A stretch of 23,575 bases of DNA, from the IMG/VR virus record IMGVR_UViG_3300005613_000421, positions 1-23,575 of that record; one strand, written 5' to 3'. The stretch is from a virus. The position numbers were made by a program, and so were the translations under genes. The notes under the pieces are model-generated. The model saw only the letters and a list, made by a program, of their open reading frames with translations, did no database searches and was not told where the DNA came from. Shown here piece after piece: positions 15,053-22,371 of the stretch. The number at the start of each line of letters is the position of its first letter. The stretch's first letter is position 1.

Positions 15053-16057
15053 TTATGTTCGTCCGATTTCGCCTGAAGCGGCAGCGGCGCATTCCTGATA
15101 GTTATTGGACATCAGGACAGTGGTCGGAACCAGGTTGTCTCCGGTAGCCCCGAAGGTCTTGGCGGAACACCCGAAGGTATTGCCGACCAATGAGCCTACG
15201 CATCCCGTCAGGGCAAGCTGTTTGGCGTTGGTTCCTGAACCGATGGCGGGAAAGCACGGGAAGTCGTTGTTCCTGATTACTACCCCGTTCATGCCCGAAC
15301 CTCCGGCCAGATACAGGTTACAGTCCACGTTGGCGGCTGGACCGGAGAACACGTTGTCCTCGATGATGACATCCTGCGGTTGGGAACCGGAAGTCCCCAG
15401 AAGCACAATGTCGCCGACGTTCTTGTAGAACCTGTTGCCTGCAATCCTGACCTGCCATGCACCGCCTGCGGCTGACCATTGTATGGCTCCGCCAGTTGCG
15501 GCGTTGGTCGCTGTTGTTCCGACGCAGTTCTTGAAGTGGCATCCGATGATTGACGTTCCGAAGGCAGTCTTGGTGGAACCGTCGTCGTCAAGCAGGATAC
15601 CGCCTCCAGTAGCTCCTGTTCCATTAAAGCCAAGACCGGCAATGGTTACACCAGGTGCCCTGATGGTCAGTAATGCTTGTGTCGTGGTTGAACCGACCTT
15701 AAGTTGCGGAAGTCCGCCTTGAGTCCGGTTCTCGAACCCATCGCCTATAATCCTCATGCCCCACTTGGCGGCAGGGATGACGATATTTTCGGTATAGGAA
15801 CCAGGGTCAGTGTCTCCAGCGGACATGTTTTTGGCCTTGACGATGACTGTCGTCAGCTTCGTACCTGCGGTCACGGCCGCTTGGATTGTGGCGAACGCCT
15901 TTTCTGGCGAACCGCCATCGTTGTTGTCGCTACCGGAATTGGTATCGACGAACAGCGTATTGCCGAAGCTGGAGGACATGAAGCCGAGCACTTCGCTGAC
16001 CAATACCTTCCAGCCTTCCTTCAGGCCTGGTAAGACTTCGTTCAATAGATAGCTCAT
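15053..16057 (-). CDS. Right-handed beta-helix virion protein next to the capsid gene
   Basis: 334 residues. The opening helix (1-30) is followed by GNTLFVDTNSGSDNNDGGSP and KAFATIQAAV, the standard entrance of pectate-lyase-like beta-helix proteins. From about residue 100 onward the rungs are visible as I-x-G / V-x-I-x-N repeats (VTIAGLGFNGTG, TSIIGCHFKNC, VRIAGNRFYKN, VIIEDNVFSG, VVIRNNDF). No catalytic triad of a tailspike hydrolase can be assigned with confidence. It lies immediately downstream of the major capsid gene, where a tailspike is not usual, so a head-surface fibre or decoration is an alternative. The N-terminal 30 residues could be the attachment part. Confidence 0.75.
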   Translation of the reverse strand: MSYLLNEVLPGLKEGWKVLVSEVLGFMSSSFGNTLFVDTNSGSDNNDGGSPEKAFATIQAAVTAGTKLTTVIVKAKNMSAGDTDPGSYTENIVIPAAKWGMRIIGDGFENRTQGGLPQLKVGSTTTQALLTIRAPGVTIAGLGFNGTGATGGGILLDDDGSTKTAFGTSIIGCHFKNCVGTTATNAATGGAIQWSAAGGAWQVRIAGNRFYKNVGDIVLLGTSGSQPQDVIIEDNVFSGPAANVDCNLYLAGGSGMNGVVIRNNDFPCFPAIGSGTNAKQLALTGCVGSLVGNTFGCSAKTFGATGDNLVPTTVLMSNNYQECAAAASGEIGRT

Positions 16058-16087
16058 AATGTAATGGTTATGCCTTATGGCTATTTA

Positions 16088-17167
16088 TTAAGAAAGTCCG
16101 GTCATTTGGCCCTGTAGGCGCGGGTTCTCGGAGATGAAGTTGCCGGCATAGAGCAAGTAGCCGACTTCGGCCAACTGATCAACCGGACTCATCAGGGCAC
16201 GGAACTGGAAGCCCTTGGTGGACGGCACGTTACCGATTGTCCCCTTCGGGGTCTCGTCGGTTCCGCTCCGCTTGAAGTTTAGAGTTTCGTATTTACGGCC
16301 TTGAGCGTCGCTCTTCAACGTAATGCCCTTGAAGCCGAAATACTTGGTGTTGACCATGAACATCTTGCCTGACGGGCAGGCCTCATCCTTGGCGATTGGG
16401 GTGCCACGGAAGAACAGGACATTGAACCCTGCGTTGGCTCCGGCGCTCGGTGCCATGCCTGGAATCATGCCGAAGGCGTTCATCCTTGGATATCCGGAAG
16501 TGGTGTAGTTGTTCCTTGTCGTCGGGGTGAGCAAGGCCTCATACTTGCTCCACAGGCTCTTGGTGGTGGAGATGATGTCGGGGGAATCCATTCCGGCCTC
16601 GACCGCATCATAGGCGGTAGCCATCTTGTTCAGGGTGAGGGCACCGGCGGAAGCCAGGTAATAGCCCTTCCATGAGGTGTAGGTGCCACGGGCCAATCCG
16701 CCGTAAGTGGCGACATTGGTGGCATCGTCGGCCGCTCCGTAGAGCGAATCCCATGCGTTGCCGACTCCGGTTCCGGTATACATGTTCTGGGCCATCAGAC
16801 GGGCGATGGACTTTGCCTGAGTGTCGAACTCGATGTCGAAAAGGTTGATTATCCGCTCGTCGCCTTGGTTGAGTGTGGTCTCCAAATCGGCCACGACTAC
16901 AGGCTTGTAGCACATCTTAGGCTCGAACGACGCGGTTACGCGAGTGTTCTGCCTGTCCGAATCCAGAACGTCGGCCACGCCTGTGTTTCCTCCGTTCGTG
17001 GTGTCCTGATACTGGATTGGGAACTCGAATTTGGTCCCGGTAGCCCATTCCTTGGCGTTTTGGAGGATGGTCATCAGCAGAGGCGAACCTTTGGTGATGG
17101 TGTCATAGCACTTCGGGACTATCTTTGTCCGAGTGACGGTCGTCACTTCGGGGGTGAAAGTTGCCAT
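16088..17167 (-). CDS. Major capsid protein (HK97-fold)
   Basis: 359 residues, the expected size, three bases downstream of the scaffold gene and followed by decoration-type genes. It opens TFTPEVTTVTRTKIVPKCYD and has the GTKFEFPIQYQDTTNG strand region (E-loop type). A spine-helix segment carries FDTQAKSIARLMAQNMYTG, then the GAADDATNVATYGGLARG motif that is frequent in phage coat proteins. A central helix/A-domain segment follows (DIISTTKSLWSKYEALLTP), then FMVNTKYFGFKGI and a closing strand set near the C-terminus. It forms the icosahedral shell around the scaffold. The leader is SD-less (TTAAAAAATAACTATG). The order portal, scaffold, coat makes the identification strong. Confidence 0.92.
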   Translation of the reverse strand: MATFTPEVTTVTRTKIVPKCYDTITKGSPLLMTILQNAKEWATGTKFEFPIQYQDTTNGGNTGVADVLDSDRQNTRVTASFEPKMCYKPVVVADLETTLNQGDERIINLFDIEFDTQAKSIARLMAQNMYTGTGVGNAWDSLYGAADDATNVATYGGLARGTYTSWKGYYLASAGALTLNKMATAYDAVEAGMDSPDIISTTKSLWSKYEALLTPTTRNNYTTSGYPRMNAFGMIPGMAPSAGANAGFNVLFFRGTPIAKDEACPSGKMFMVNTKYFGFKGITLKSDAQGRKYETLNFKRSGTDETPKGTIGNVPSTKGFQFRALMSPVDQLAEVGYLLYAGNFISENPRLQGQMTGLS

Positions 17168-17169
17168 AG

Positions 17170-17883
17170 TTATTTTTTAATTCGGCGCAACATCTCTTGA
17201 GGCGACTCGTTGAGGCTTTCCAGGTACTGCTGGTAGGTAGGTTCACCGTCAGGCTGGTCTGTTCCTTCGCTGACCGGCCCGTCGGCATTCCTCTTGGTCA
17301 TGTTCGCCACCACCTTCTGTTCGGTGGACTTAACGGCGAGTTTCATGTCCTTCATGCTCCTATACGCCCCCATAAGGTCGTTATGGCCGTACTTCGTGGC
17401 ATGGGCGAAAAGCAAGTCCTCGTTCAGTTCAGGCTCAAGTTTCCTTATCTCCTCCACTTGGGTCTGTACCCATGAGCTTACCTGTTCCCTTGCCTGCCGT
17501 TCCTTGGCCTGTTCGGCCTCGGACAGCGTGGCCATATATCTCGCTTGGGCGTCCATCAGTTCCCTGTATGTCTTGGGTTGCCAATTTGGGTCGTCCCACG
17601 GATGTTGAGCTTCCTGTTTGTTAGGTTCCGCTTGGGGCGGGTTCTTGGCTCTTGCGAGTTCCTGCGACTTGCGGGTGAACTCCGAGTTGAGCTTGAGGTA
17701 TTCTTCCTTGACCTGCTCGCCCGTGAGTTTCCTTCCGTCAGGAAGCTCGTAAAGCCCTTCTTCTGTCTTTGTCTCTGTTTCTTCGGTTTCGGTCTCCGTT
17801 TCCGGTTGGACCTCTGGGGTCTCCTCCACGGTTTCCTCTACCGTTTCTGCCGTCTCTGGGACGACTGTCGTTTCATCTTCCAT
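17170..17883 (-). CDS. Scaffolding protein
   Basis: 237 residues from the ATG at 17883, chosen over a longer in-frame start at 17919 because the former gives the acidic scaffold-like beginning and lies in the gap after the small gene. Residues 2-50 are almost all Glu, Thr, Val and Pro (low complexity). Then comes LYELPDGRKLTGEQVKEEYL, a motif frequent in phage scaffolds, then long charged helices (residues about 60-170) and a basic helical C-terminus (SPQEMLRRIKK) of the type that contacts the coat. Its position directly before the major capsid gene, with a two-base gap, supports the role. No protease motif is visible. Confidence 0.85.
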   Translation of the reverse strand: MEDETTVVPETAETVEETVEETPEVQPETETETEETETKTEEGLYELPDGRKLTGEQVKEEYLKLNSEFTRKSQELARAKNPPQAEPNKQEAQHPWDDPNWQPKTYRELMDAQARYMATLSEAEQAKERQAREQVSSWVQTQVEEIRKLEPELNEDLLFAHATKYGHNDLMGAYRSMKDMKLAVKSTEQKVVANMTKRNADGPVSEGTDQPDGEPTYQQYLESLNESPQEMLRRIKK

Positions 17884-17943
17884 GTAATTTCGACTGCTTC
17901 CGCATGGGTTGGTCAGCACGACTCCCCGCTTCGGCTTGGTCGG

Positions 17944-18099
17944 TTACTTCTTAGATTGAATCATGTCGATGTACTTCTCCCTTTCGGGCTTCCAGCCTGC
18001 CTTCCTCATCGTTCCGTAAACATAGGCTCCGGCCCTTTCCTTGCCCAATCCCTTCTTCTTGGCCTGCGCCTTGAGGGAACGTTCCATGACTTCCGGCAT
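17944..18099 (-). CDS. Small basic protein between portal and scaffold, 51 aa
   Basis: Begins with ATG at 18099, one base after the portal stop, in the ATATG context. The product is strongly basic: RSLKAQAKKKGLGKERAGAY, then VYGTMRKAGWKPERE. The 'AYVYGTMRK-x-GWKP' pattern occurs in small proteins of many uncultured phages next to portal genes. No function is known to me. The high Lys/Arg content allows DNA or protein contact. The 60-base gap that follows, up to the scaffold ATG, holds no other gene. Confidence 0.75.
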   Translation of the reverse strand: MPEVMERSLKAQAKKKGLGKERAGAYVYGTMRKAGWKPEREKYIDMIQSKK

Positions 18100-18100
18100 A

Positions 18101-19837
18101 TCATCGTTTGGCTATCGGTTCTGTAGGACCTATCGGCGTCTCGTTGATCGGCGGTGGAGGCGGCGGTATGACTCCGGTAGCGGAGAACGGGTCTGCCTTG
18201 AAGGCCATCGCCCTTGCGGCCATTCCCTTCGGGTCGTCATACCCTTCCTCAGTCAGGTAATCGGTCATGCTCAGCACGTCCTTGTCATTCTGTGCCCTCT
18301 CGAACTTGAACTTCCTGTCTTCCGGCAGGGTCTTGCCGGGGATTACCCTGACCTCCGTTCCGTCGATGAAGTCGTTCCTCATCAGCTCCATCGTCTCCGT
18401 CGCACCGCTAGGACCGATTGACTTGGCGTAATGGGTTTCGGTGTAGTTCAGCTTTGCCATATGGTAGAACCAGTTGAACAGTTCCCTCGATACGTAATCC
18501 ACCACTTTTACCAGTTCTGTCAGGTTCTGGTAGCTCTGGTCGATGAGTGCTAGACGGCCGGCTTTCGTCTCCGTCCCTTCCCTCTCTCCCCTGAACGCGG
18601 AACTGGCGGCCATTATGTTGTCTATCTCGTTCCTCGAATCGACCATGTCCTCATAGACGAAATTGGGCAGCGGGCTTCCTGTCTCCCTCTGGACTCCGGC
18701 CACCACTCCCTTGCCCCAAATCAGTCCTTCGGCGTCATATTTCAGCTTCCGTGCCTCGTCCTGCGACATCACGCTCGAATCAACCTTGGTTATTCCGTTG
18801 ACCATGCGGGCATTGTCGTCTATCTGCCTCTTGCGCCTGTCCACGGCCTCCTGAAGGGGGATTGCCTGCTCGATGAGCGATGTCCTGCCTATCGGCTTAC
18901 GTTCGTCGTTCAGTATCGTGGCGAAGATGTAGGGCTTCCTGGGGCGGTCGAAATGGTTGAACAGATACTGCTGAAGGCCTAAATCCTCCATGTCGCTCTC
19001 GTCTATGGCCATTCTCTCCTCCTGCGACTCTTCCGCCACCCTAAATAGCGTATCGGGCGGGTTCTCCTTCGTGTTGGCCAGCATGAAGGCCTCAGAGTCG
19101 TTCAGCCTGATTCCGTCCCAGTCCCAATACGGATTCCTCTTCCTCTCCAGTATCAGGCTTCCGTACTTGACTATCTTCCAGTCGCCAATCCAAGCCTCCT
19201 TGTAGGTAACTTGCTTGCCTTCTATGAAAGCCTGTGTCTCGTCGTTCCCGGAGGTCTTGAGTATTTCCGCCTTCTTGGACGGGTATTTTGCTATCAGTCC
19301 GGTGAGGGAACATTCAATCTGCTCTATGGCGAAGTCCGAATCCTCCTCCTTCGTGGCCTTTGGTGAGAACCTGACCTTGCGAGGATCGACTGACCTGACG
19401 TTGAAGTCGTTCAGTTTCGGGTCCCAAAACGGCTTAAGGACAAGCAATCTGGAGAAATACAGAAACCTGAGGGCTGACCTCAGTTCGCCCTCCACGTTCA
19501 GATCCTCGTACCTCTGGACCAGATACCTCTCCTGTGTCCTGGCAAGTCCCTTGGCCTCGTCTGTCTCCCTTCCTGGAAGAACGTTAGGTTTTGGCGGGTT
19601 TGCTATCAGGGCGTTAATCGTGGATTCTGAATCCCTGAATATCCTGTTTGACCTCACCCTGTGTGATTTGGCCGACACCCTCAAGAGATGGTTCGGCAGG
19701 CGTTTGGGGTCACAGTCGTAATATGTGGTGTTCAGGTCATATACCTGACTTATCGTGTCCCAAACGGAAGATGCCGAATCCCATCGGCTGTCTATCAGTT
19801 TCTTTAGCTGTTGGTCGCTCAACGTTCCTATGTCCAT
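18101..19837 (-). CDS. Portal protein
   Basis: 578 residues, positioned after TerL and before scaffold/coat, the normal place for the portal. Features typical of P22-type and related portals are visible. The N-terminal helices include QVYDLNTTYYDCDPKRLPN. Long wing strands include LVLKPFWDPKLNDFNVRSVD with PRKVRFSP following. A stem/crown helical region contains GRTSLIEQAIPLQEAVDRRK and DNARMVNGITKVD, and then SAFRGEREGTETKAGRLALI. The C-terminus ends in a Pro run (IPPPPPP) and is probably flexible. As a dodecamer it forms the DNA channel and docks the terminase and adaptor. The leader is T-rich with no SD and begins 6 bases after a terminator T-run. Confident from length, position and pattern. 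Confidence 0.9.
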   Translation of the reverse strand: MDIGTLSDQQLKKLIDSRWDSASSVWDTISQVYDLNTTYYDCDPKRLPNHLLRVSAKSHRVRSNRIFRDSESTINALIANPPKPNVLPGRETDEAKGLARTQERYLVQRYEDLNVEGELRSALRFLYFSRLLVLKPFWDPKLNDFNVRSVDPRKVRFSPKATKEEDSDFAIEQIECSLTGLIAKYPSKKAEILKTSGNDETQAFIEGKQVTYKEAWIGDWKIVKYGSLILERKRNPYWDWDGIRLNDSEAFMLANTKENPPDTLFRVAEESQEERMAIDESDMEDLGLQQYLFNHFDRPRKPYIFATILNDERKPIGRTSLIEQAIPLQEAVDRRKRQIDDNARMVNGITKVDSSVMSQDEARKLKYDAEGLIWGKGVVAGVQRETGSPLPNFVYEDMVDSRNEIDNIMAASSAFRGEREGTETKAGRLALIDQSYQNLTELVKVVDYVSRELFNWFYHMAKLNYTETHYAKSIGPSGATETMELMRNDFIDGTEVRVIPGKTLPEDRKFKFERAQNDKDVLSMTDYLTEEGYDDPKGMAARAMAFKADPFSATGVIPPPPPPINETPIGPTEPIAKR

Positions 19838-19842
19838 AAAAG

Positions 19843-19873
19843 AAAAAACGGGAAAACCGTATAGGTTTCCCGT
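19843..19873 (-). terminator. Intrinsic terminator immediately before the portal gene
   Basis: On the minus strand, arm ACGGGAAACC (19873-19864), loop TATAC, arm GGTTTTCCCGT (19858-19848) and then six T's down to 19843. This is a classic rho-independent terminator with one bulged T. It lies only 6 bases before the portal ATG at 19837, downstream of a promoter-like sequence, so it must be read through or act as an attenuator. Confidence 0.8.
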
Positions 19874-19877
19874 CTTC

Positions 19878-19911
19878 AGATAGGGCTTTCGCCGCTCCTT
19901 AGATTAGGGCT
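19878..19911 (-). promoter_or_regulatory. Paired direct repeats between promoter and terminator
   Basis: On the plus strand AGATAGGGCT (19878-19887) and AGATTAGGGCT (19901-19911) are near-identical with their ends 24 bases apart, about two helical turns. The lie between the promoter -10 and the terminator suggests a paired protein-binding site (operator), or a leader-RNA element. Confidence 0.4.
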
Positions 19912-19925
19912 GTTGTCTTAATTCA

Positions 19926-19954
19926 AGAATAGCACATTATCGTTGAAAAATCAA
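19926..19954 (-). promoter_or_regulatory. Promoter candidate before the portal/head operon
   Basis: Minus strand: TTGATT (19954-19949), a 17-base spacer, then TATTCT (19931-19926) preceded by TGC, an extended -10. The same bases also fit a Bacteroidota-type arrangement, TTTG then 20 bases then TATTCTTG. A perfect inverted repeat, GAAAAAT-nnn-ATTTTTC (19945-19961), overlaps the -35. The -35 lies on the end of the small gene upstream. Confidence 0.5.
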
Positions 19955-20124
19955 ATTTTTCCCAATGTCAGCCTGTCATGCCTCTCAACTTCCCTGATGT
20001 TTCCTTCATGGTCAAAATGTATGGTGGCCGAGCCCGACCTTATGGCGAACACGCCGTAAGCCTCAAGTCTCCTGAAGGACAGGAACAGCTTGGCCTCTTC
20101 GTCGGTTAGTTCAATCCTCTGCAT
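19951..20124 (-). CDS. Small phage protein following TerL, 57 aa
   Basis: 57 residues from ATG 20124, which overlaps the TerL stop by 14 bases; an upstream in-frame ATG (20142) lies deeper in TerL and is less likely. The sequence ELTDEEAKLFLSFRRLEAYG, then VFAIRSGSATIHFDHEGNIR, matches a small family often found between TerL and portal in phages: a helix followed by a two- or three-stranded sheet with G-S-A-T-I-H-F-D. No function known to me. It ends at the edge of the 113-base regulatory gap. Confidence 0.7.
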   Translation of the reverse strand: MQRIELTDEEAKLFLSFRRLEAYGVFAIRSGSATIHFDHEGNIREVERHDRLTLGKI

Positions 20125-21670
20125 ACTTGATGTGTTCCTCAAGATTTAGCCTGAACCCGTCCTCCGTCCTCACTATCGCCTCTGGCCTGTCAACCTTGTC
20201 GGGTATCAGTATCGCATCTCCCAATCCTCCATAACGAGCAAGCTCATAGAACAGCAGGGCGAAAAGTAGATGGTCTTCCTTGGTCTTCCCTTCCCATACG
20301 TAACGCTCAATCCCCCGACTGTCTTCTTCCTTGACTTTCCTCATCGTCGTGCAGTGGGCTATGAAAAGCCTGAACATGGCGTCAGCAGGGCAATGTATCG
20401 GTATAAGACCGTTCTGCATCCTTGAGACAACGAAGTCAATAAGCCTGTTCCTGTCGGCCTTGATTATTCCCCGCTCCTCTCCCTCACCGAACCTGGCTAT
20501 CCTGTTGCTCTCCCTGTCCCTCTGGAGATAGCACATCGAGAACTTCGGGTTGTTGGCCACATAAGCCCTCGAAATCTCGTTTTCGGGCTGGGCGTCTATT
20601 ACCGCTATCGGGTCGTACGTCTTCACCAGTTCGTCCAAATCCGACCAGTCGTGGAACCGTCCGAACCTGGTTATCCCCTTCTCCGAGCCTAGGACAAAAT
20701 GTTTTACGCTTCCCACATCAACTCCCAAGTACCATTTGCCGGTCTCTTGGGTGTGTGGAGTCCAGCAGTCAAGCAAGAGAGTGCGTGTTATCGCCAAAAC
20801 AGACGGAGTGTATGGCTCTCCAAGAACGAAGTTATGAAAGTATTCCTCAGAACCCTCGGAGTCCTTGATGATGTCGTCAGCCGTTATCCAGTCGCATATA
20901 AGATGTGACAGGTGATATCCGCTTACCGTTCCCTCTGGACGAGTGGCTATCCACTTTCCCTTACGACGAGCTTCGTTGGGCATTTCCCCATTGCACTCCT
21001 TGCAGATGAATATCCGGCGTTCCATATCTATTGAGTCAGGCCAGTCCATCGTCACCCATTCCTTGCAGTGAGGACAAAGGCAATGCCATTCCTTCATGTC
21101 TGACTTCTTCCATTCCTCGTCAATCAGGTCGCCGTCGGTAGTCGGGTTTGAGAATGACCAGCGCCCCTTGTACTTGGATGATTTTGTTCGTGACTTCATT
21201 GTCTCCATCTGGAGCTGGTCTGACCTGCTGGCCTCGTCATGAATGACCACGTCAGCAGTGGTGGAGATTGCGGCAGTCTTACTTACCGTTCCCTTATAGT
21301 GGATGAAGCGTCCGTCAATCTCCTTGCGTTCAACAGAGTCGGAATCCATATCACCAAGCACGTGCCTGTTCTCCTTGATTAGAGGATTTACCTTAGAGGT
21401 GACAAATTCTCTAGTGTCAGAATCAGTAGGAAACGAGTAGATTATTCCTAGCCTAAGATACTTAAGGGCATACATCACCTTGAGGGTGAAGACAACGCTT
21501 TTCCCTATCTGGGCCGCCCCCTTGATGACGATATTCGGGTTCCAGTCAGAGAGGACATCCAGCCAGAACAGCCTGTGCCTGAAAGAAAGCGGCTCGCCCT
21601 TCTCGGTCTTGAGTCCGCTCTCGGCTATCCAGGTGAGGATAGAGTGCCGCTTTATGTCGTCTTTGGGCAT
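20111..21670 (-). CDS. terL: Terminase large subunit (GpA-like, with zinc ribbon)
   Basis: 519 residues from the ATG at 21670, which follows the stop of a 22-residue peptide in a TGATG overlap; a longer in-frame start at 21724 would run through that peptide and is disfavoured. The ATPase domain has Walker A KGAAQIGKS (residues 50-58) and Walker B VVIHDEA (141-147), with a coupling motif near SFSNPTTDGD. A four-Cys zinc ribbon follows (C199-P-H-C202 and C223-K-E-C226), as in the lambda GpA family. The nuclease domain has GVDVG (D318), VIDAQ (D359) and TKEDH (D466), a plausible RNase H-like metal site. It cuts and pumps phage DNA into the prohead through the portal. Confidence 0.92.
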   Translation of the reverse strand: MPKDDIKRHSILTWIAESGLKTEKGEPLSFRHRLFWLDVLSDWNPNIVIKGAAQIGKSVVFTLKVMYALKYLRLGIIYSFPTDSDTREFVTSKVNPLIKENRHVLGDMDSDSVERKEIDGRFIHYKGTVSKTAAISTTADVVIHDEASRSDQLQMETMKSRTKSSKYKGRWSFSNPTTDGDLIDEEWKKSDMKEWHCLCPHCKEWVTMDWPDSIDMERRIFICKECNGEMPNEARRKGKWIATRPEGTVSGYHLSHLICDWITADDIIKDSEGSEEYFHNFVLGEPYTPSVLAITRTLLLDCWTPHTQETGKWYLGVDVGSVKHFVLGSEKGITRFGRFHDWSDLDELVKTYDPIAVIDAQPENEISRAYVANNPKFSMCYLQRDRESNRIARFGEGEERGIIKADRNRLIDFVVSRMQNGLIPIHCPADAMFRLFIAHCTTMRKVKEEDSRGIERYVWEGKTKEDHLLFALLFYELARYGGLGDAILIPDKVDRPEAIVRTEDGFRLNLEEHIKYAED

Positions 21671-21738
21671 CAGATGAGTATCCCTATGATTATGAGCAGG
21701 AGAACTACGATAATGCACCCGCAACCGTCATTGTCCAT
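21670..21738 (-). CDS. 22-residue membrane peptide coupled to TerL
   Basis: ATG at 21738 (ATATG context), then MDNDGCGC followed by 14 almost uninterrupted aliphatic residues (IIVVLLLIIIGILI) and a TGA that shares its A with the TerL ATG (TGATG). The product has a short acidic N-terminus with two Cys and one membrane span reaching the C-terminus. It is far below ordinary gene-finder limits. The exact stop/start overlap and the shared start context support real translation. It could be a lysis/holin-type or membrane-signalling peptide, or simply a leader that couples TerL translation. Confidence 0.6.
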   Translation of the reverse strand: MDNDGCGCIIVVLLLIIIGILI

Positions 21739-21750
21739 ATTATGTGTGAG

Positions 21751-21778
21751 ATTAAATATAGCATGGCTATTTGGTCAA
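21751..21778 (-). promoter_or_regulatory. Promoter candidate before the 22-aa peptide and TerL
   Basis: Minus strand: TTGACC (21778-21773), a 16-base spacer, TTTAAT (21756-21751). A start site about seven bases downstream would leave a leader of only ~5-10 bases before the ATG at 21738, close to leaderless. The -35 is part of the end of the preceding gene. Weak evidence. Confidence 0.35.
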
Positions 21779-22231
21779 TTTCCGTCCGTCTTCCCATTCA
21801 CGCCTCTCCAGTTCGGCCAACCTGTCCGATTCCCTCTTCCTCAGTTTCCAGCCGTAGACGGAATCGAACCTCGGGTCATCAGGTTGAAGCAGTGCGTCTC
21901 CCATTTCGGCCCTTTCGCGGGCAAGAACCTTCGATTTGCAGAAGTAAGGGTCGTTCTGCTGGTCGGTTATCCTCCTCCTTGTCCAGTGTCCTTTAGGACA
22001 TTTGGCCTCATAGAAAGCGATATGTTCCGGATAGCAGGTTATCGTCCCCTTGAATCCGATGGCCTCAAAATCCCTGTCGCATCTCTCGCAGAAGAAATCA
22101 GTCAGTTTGGTGTCGGGGGCTTCGTCAATCTCCCTCTGCCTTGCGTAGAGCCTTTCCTCCTCTGCCTTTTCCCTTTCCCGCTGTTCGGAGTTGTAGTCAA
22201 CTATTCTGTTGAGCCTGTCCAGTCTGTTCAT
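21767..22231 (-). CDS. Zinc-finger-like protein between TerS and TerL
   Basis: 154 residues starting in an ATGA overlap with the preceding small gene. A charged N-terminal helix (SEQREREKAEEERLYARQRE) is followed by FFCERCDRDFEA (CxxC) and, about 30 residues on, AKCPKGHWTRRRI with C and H ligands. A conserved-looking QQNDPYFCKSK and a charged C-terminal helix follow. This is the pattern of a common phage protein placed in the terminase region. Zinc binding is inferred from the C/H spacing. It could aid TerS/TerL or DNA recognition, but that is context-based. Confidence 0.7.
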   Translation of the reverse strand: MNRLDRLNRIVDYNSEQREREKAEEERLYARQREIDEAPDTKLTDFFCERCDRDFEAIGFKGTITCYPEHIAFYEAKCPKGHWTRRRITDQQNDPYFCKSKVLARERAEMGDALLQPDDPRFDSVYGWKLRKRESDRLAELERREWEDGRKLTK

Positions 22232-22371
22232 TTTCCCTCGATTAGTTTGGCCAGTTTTTTCCTTATTCCCTTAAGTCCTGACTGTTTGGCTTCCAATTCC
22301 TCAATCACCTCCTCTTCGGTAGAGTCGCCTATGATGACCGCTTTGCCGTCCCCCAATTCGTCATTCTCCAT
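22228..22371 (-). CDS. Small charged protein after TerS, 47 aa
   Basis: ATG at 22371 lies inside the end of the TerS gene (11-base overlap) and the stop overlaps the next ATG (ATGA at 22231). The product begins acidic (ENDELGDGK), includes VIIGDSTEEEVIEELEAKQS and ends basic (IRKKLAKLIEGK), an amphipathic helix. AAAGGA about nine bases before the ATG is one of the few SD-like sequences in the window. No family recognised. Confidence 0.65.
   Translation of the reverse strand: MENDELGDGKAVIIGDSTEEEVIEELEAKQSGLKGIRKKLAKLIEGK

Noticed and set aside
15053-16057. Confident tailspike depolymerase call
   Set aside because: The beta-helix pattern is clear but catalytic residues and a receptor-binding end cannot be identified, and the gene sits beside the coat gene.
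17545-18126. 193-residue plus-strand frame over scaffold and the small basic protein
   Set aside because: Phe/Leu-rich reverse image of Glu/Lys-rich scaffold codons; no start signal or motif.
19874-19925. Riboswitch in the leader before the portal
   Set aside because: I compared it with common phage/bacterial riboswitch cores (preQ1, fluoride, ZTP types) from memory and saw no match; only a 3-bp GAAA-loop stem is present. The region is better described as repeats plus terminator.
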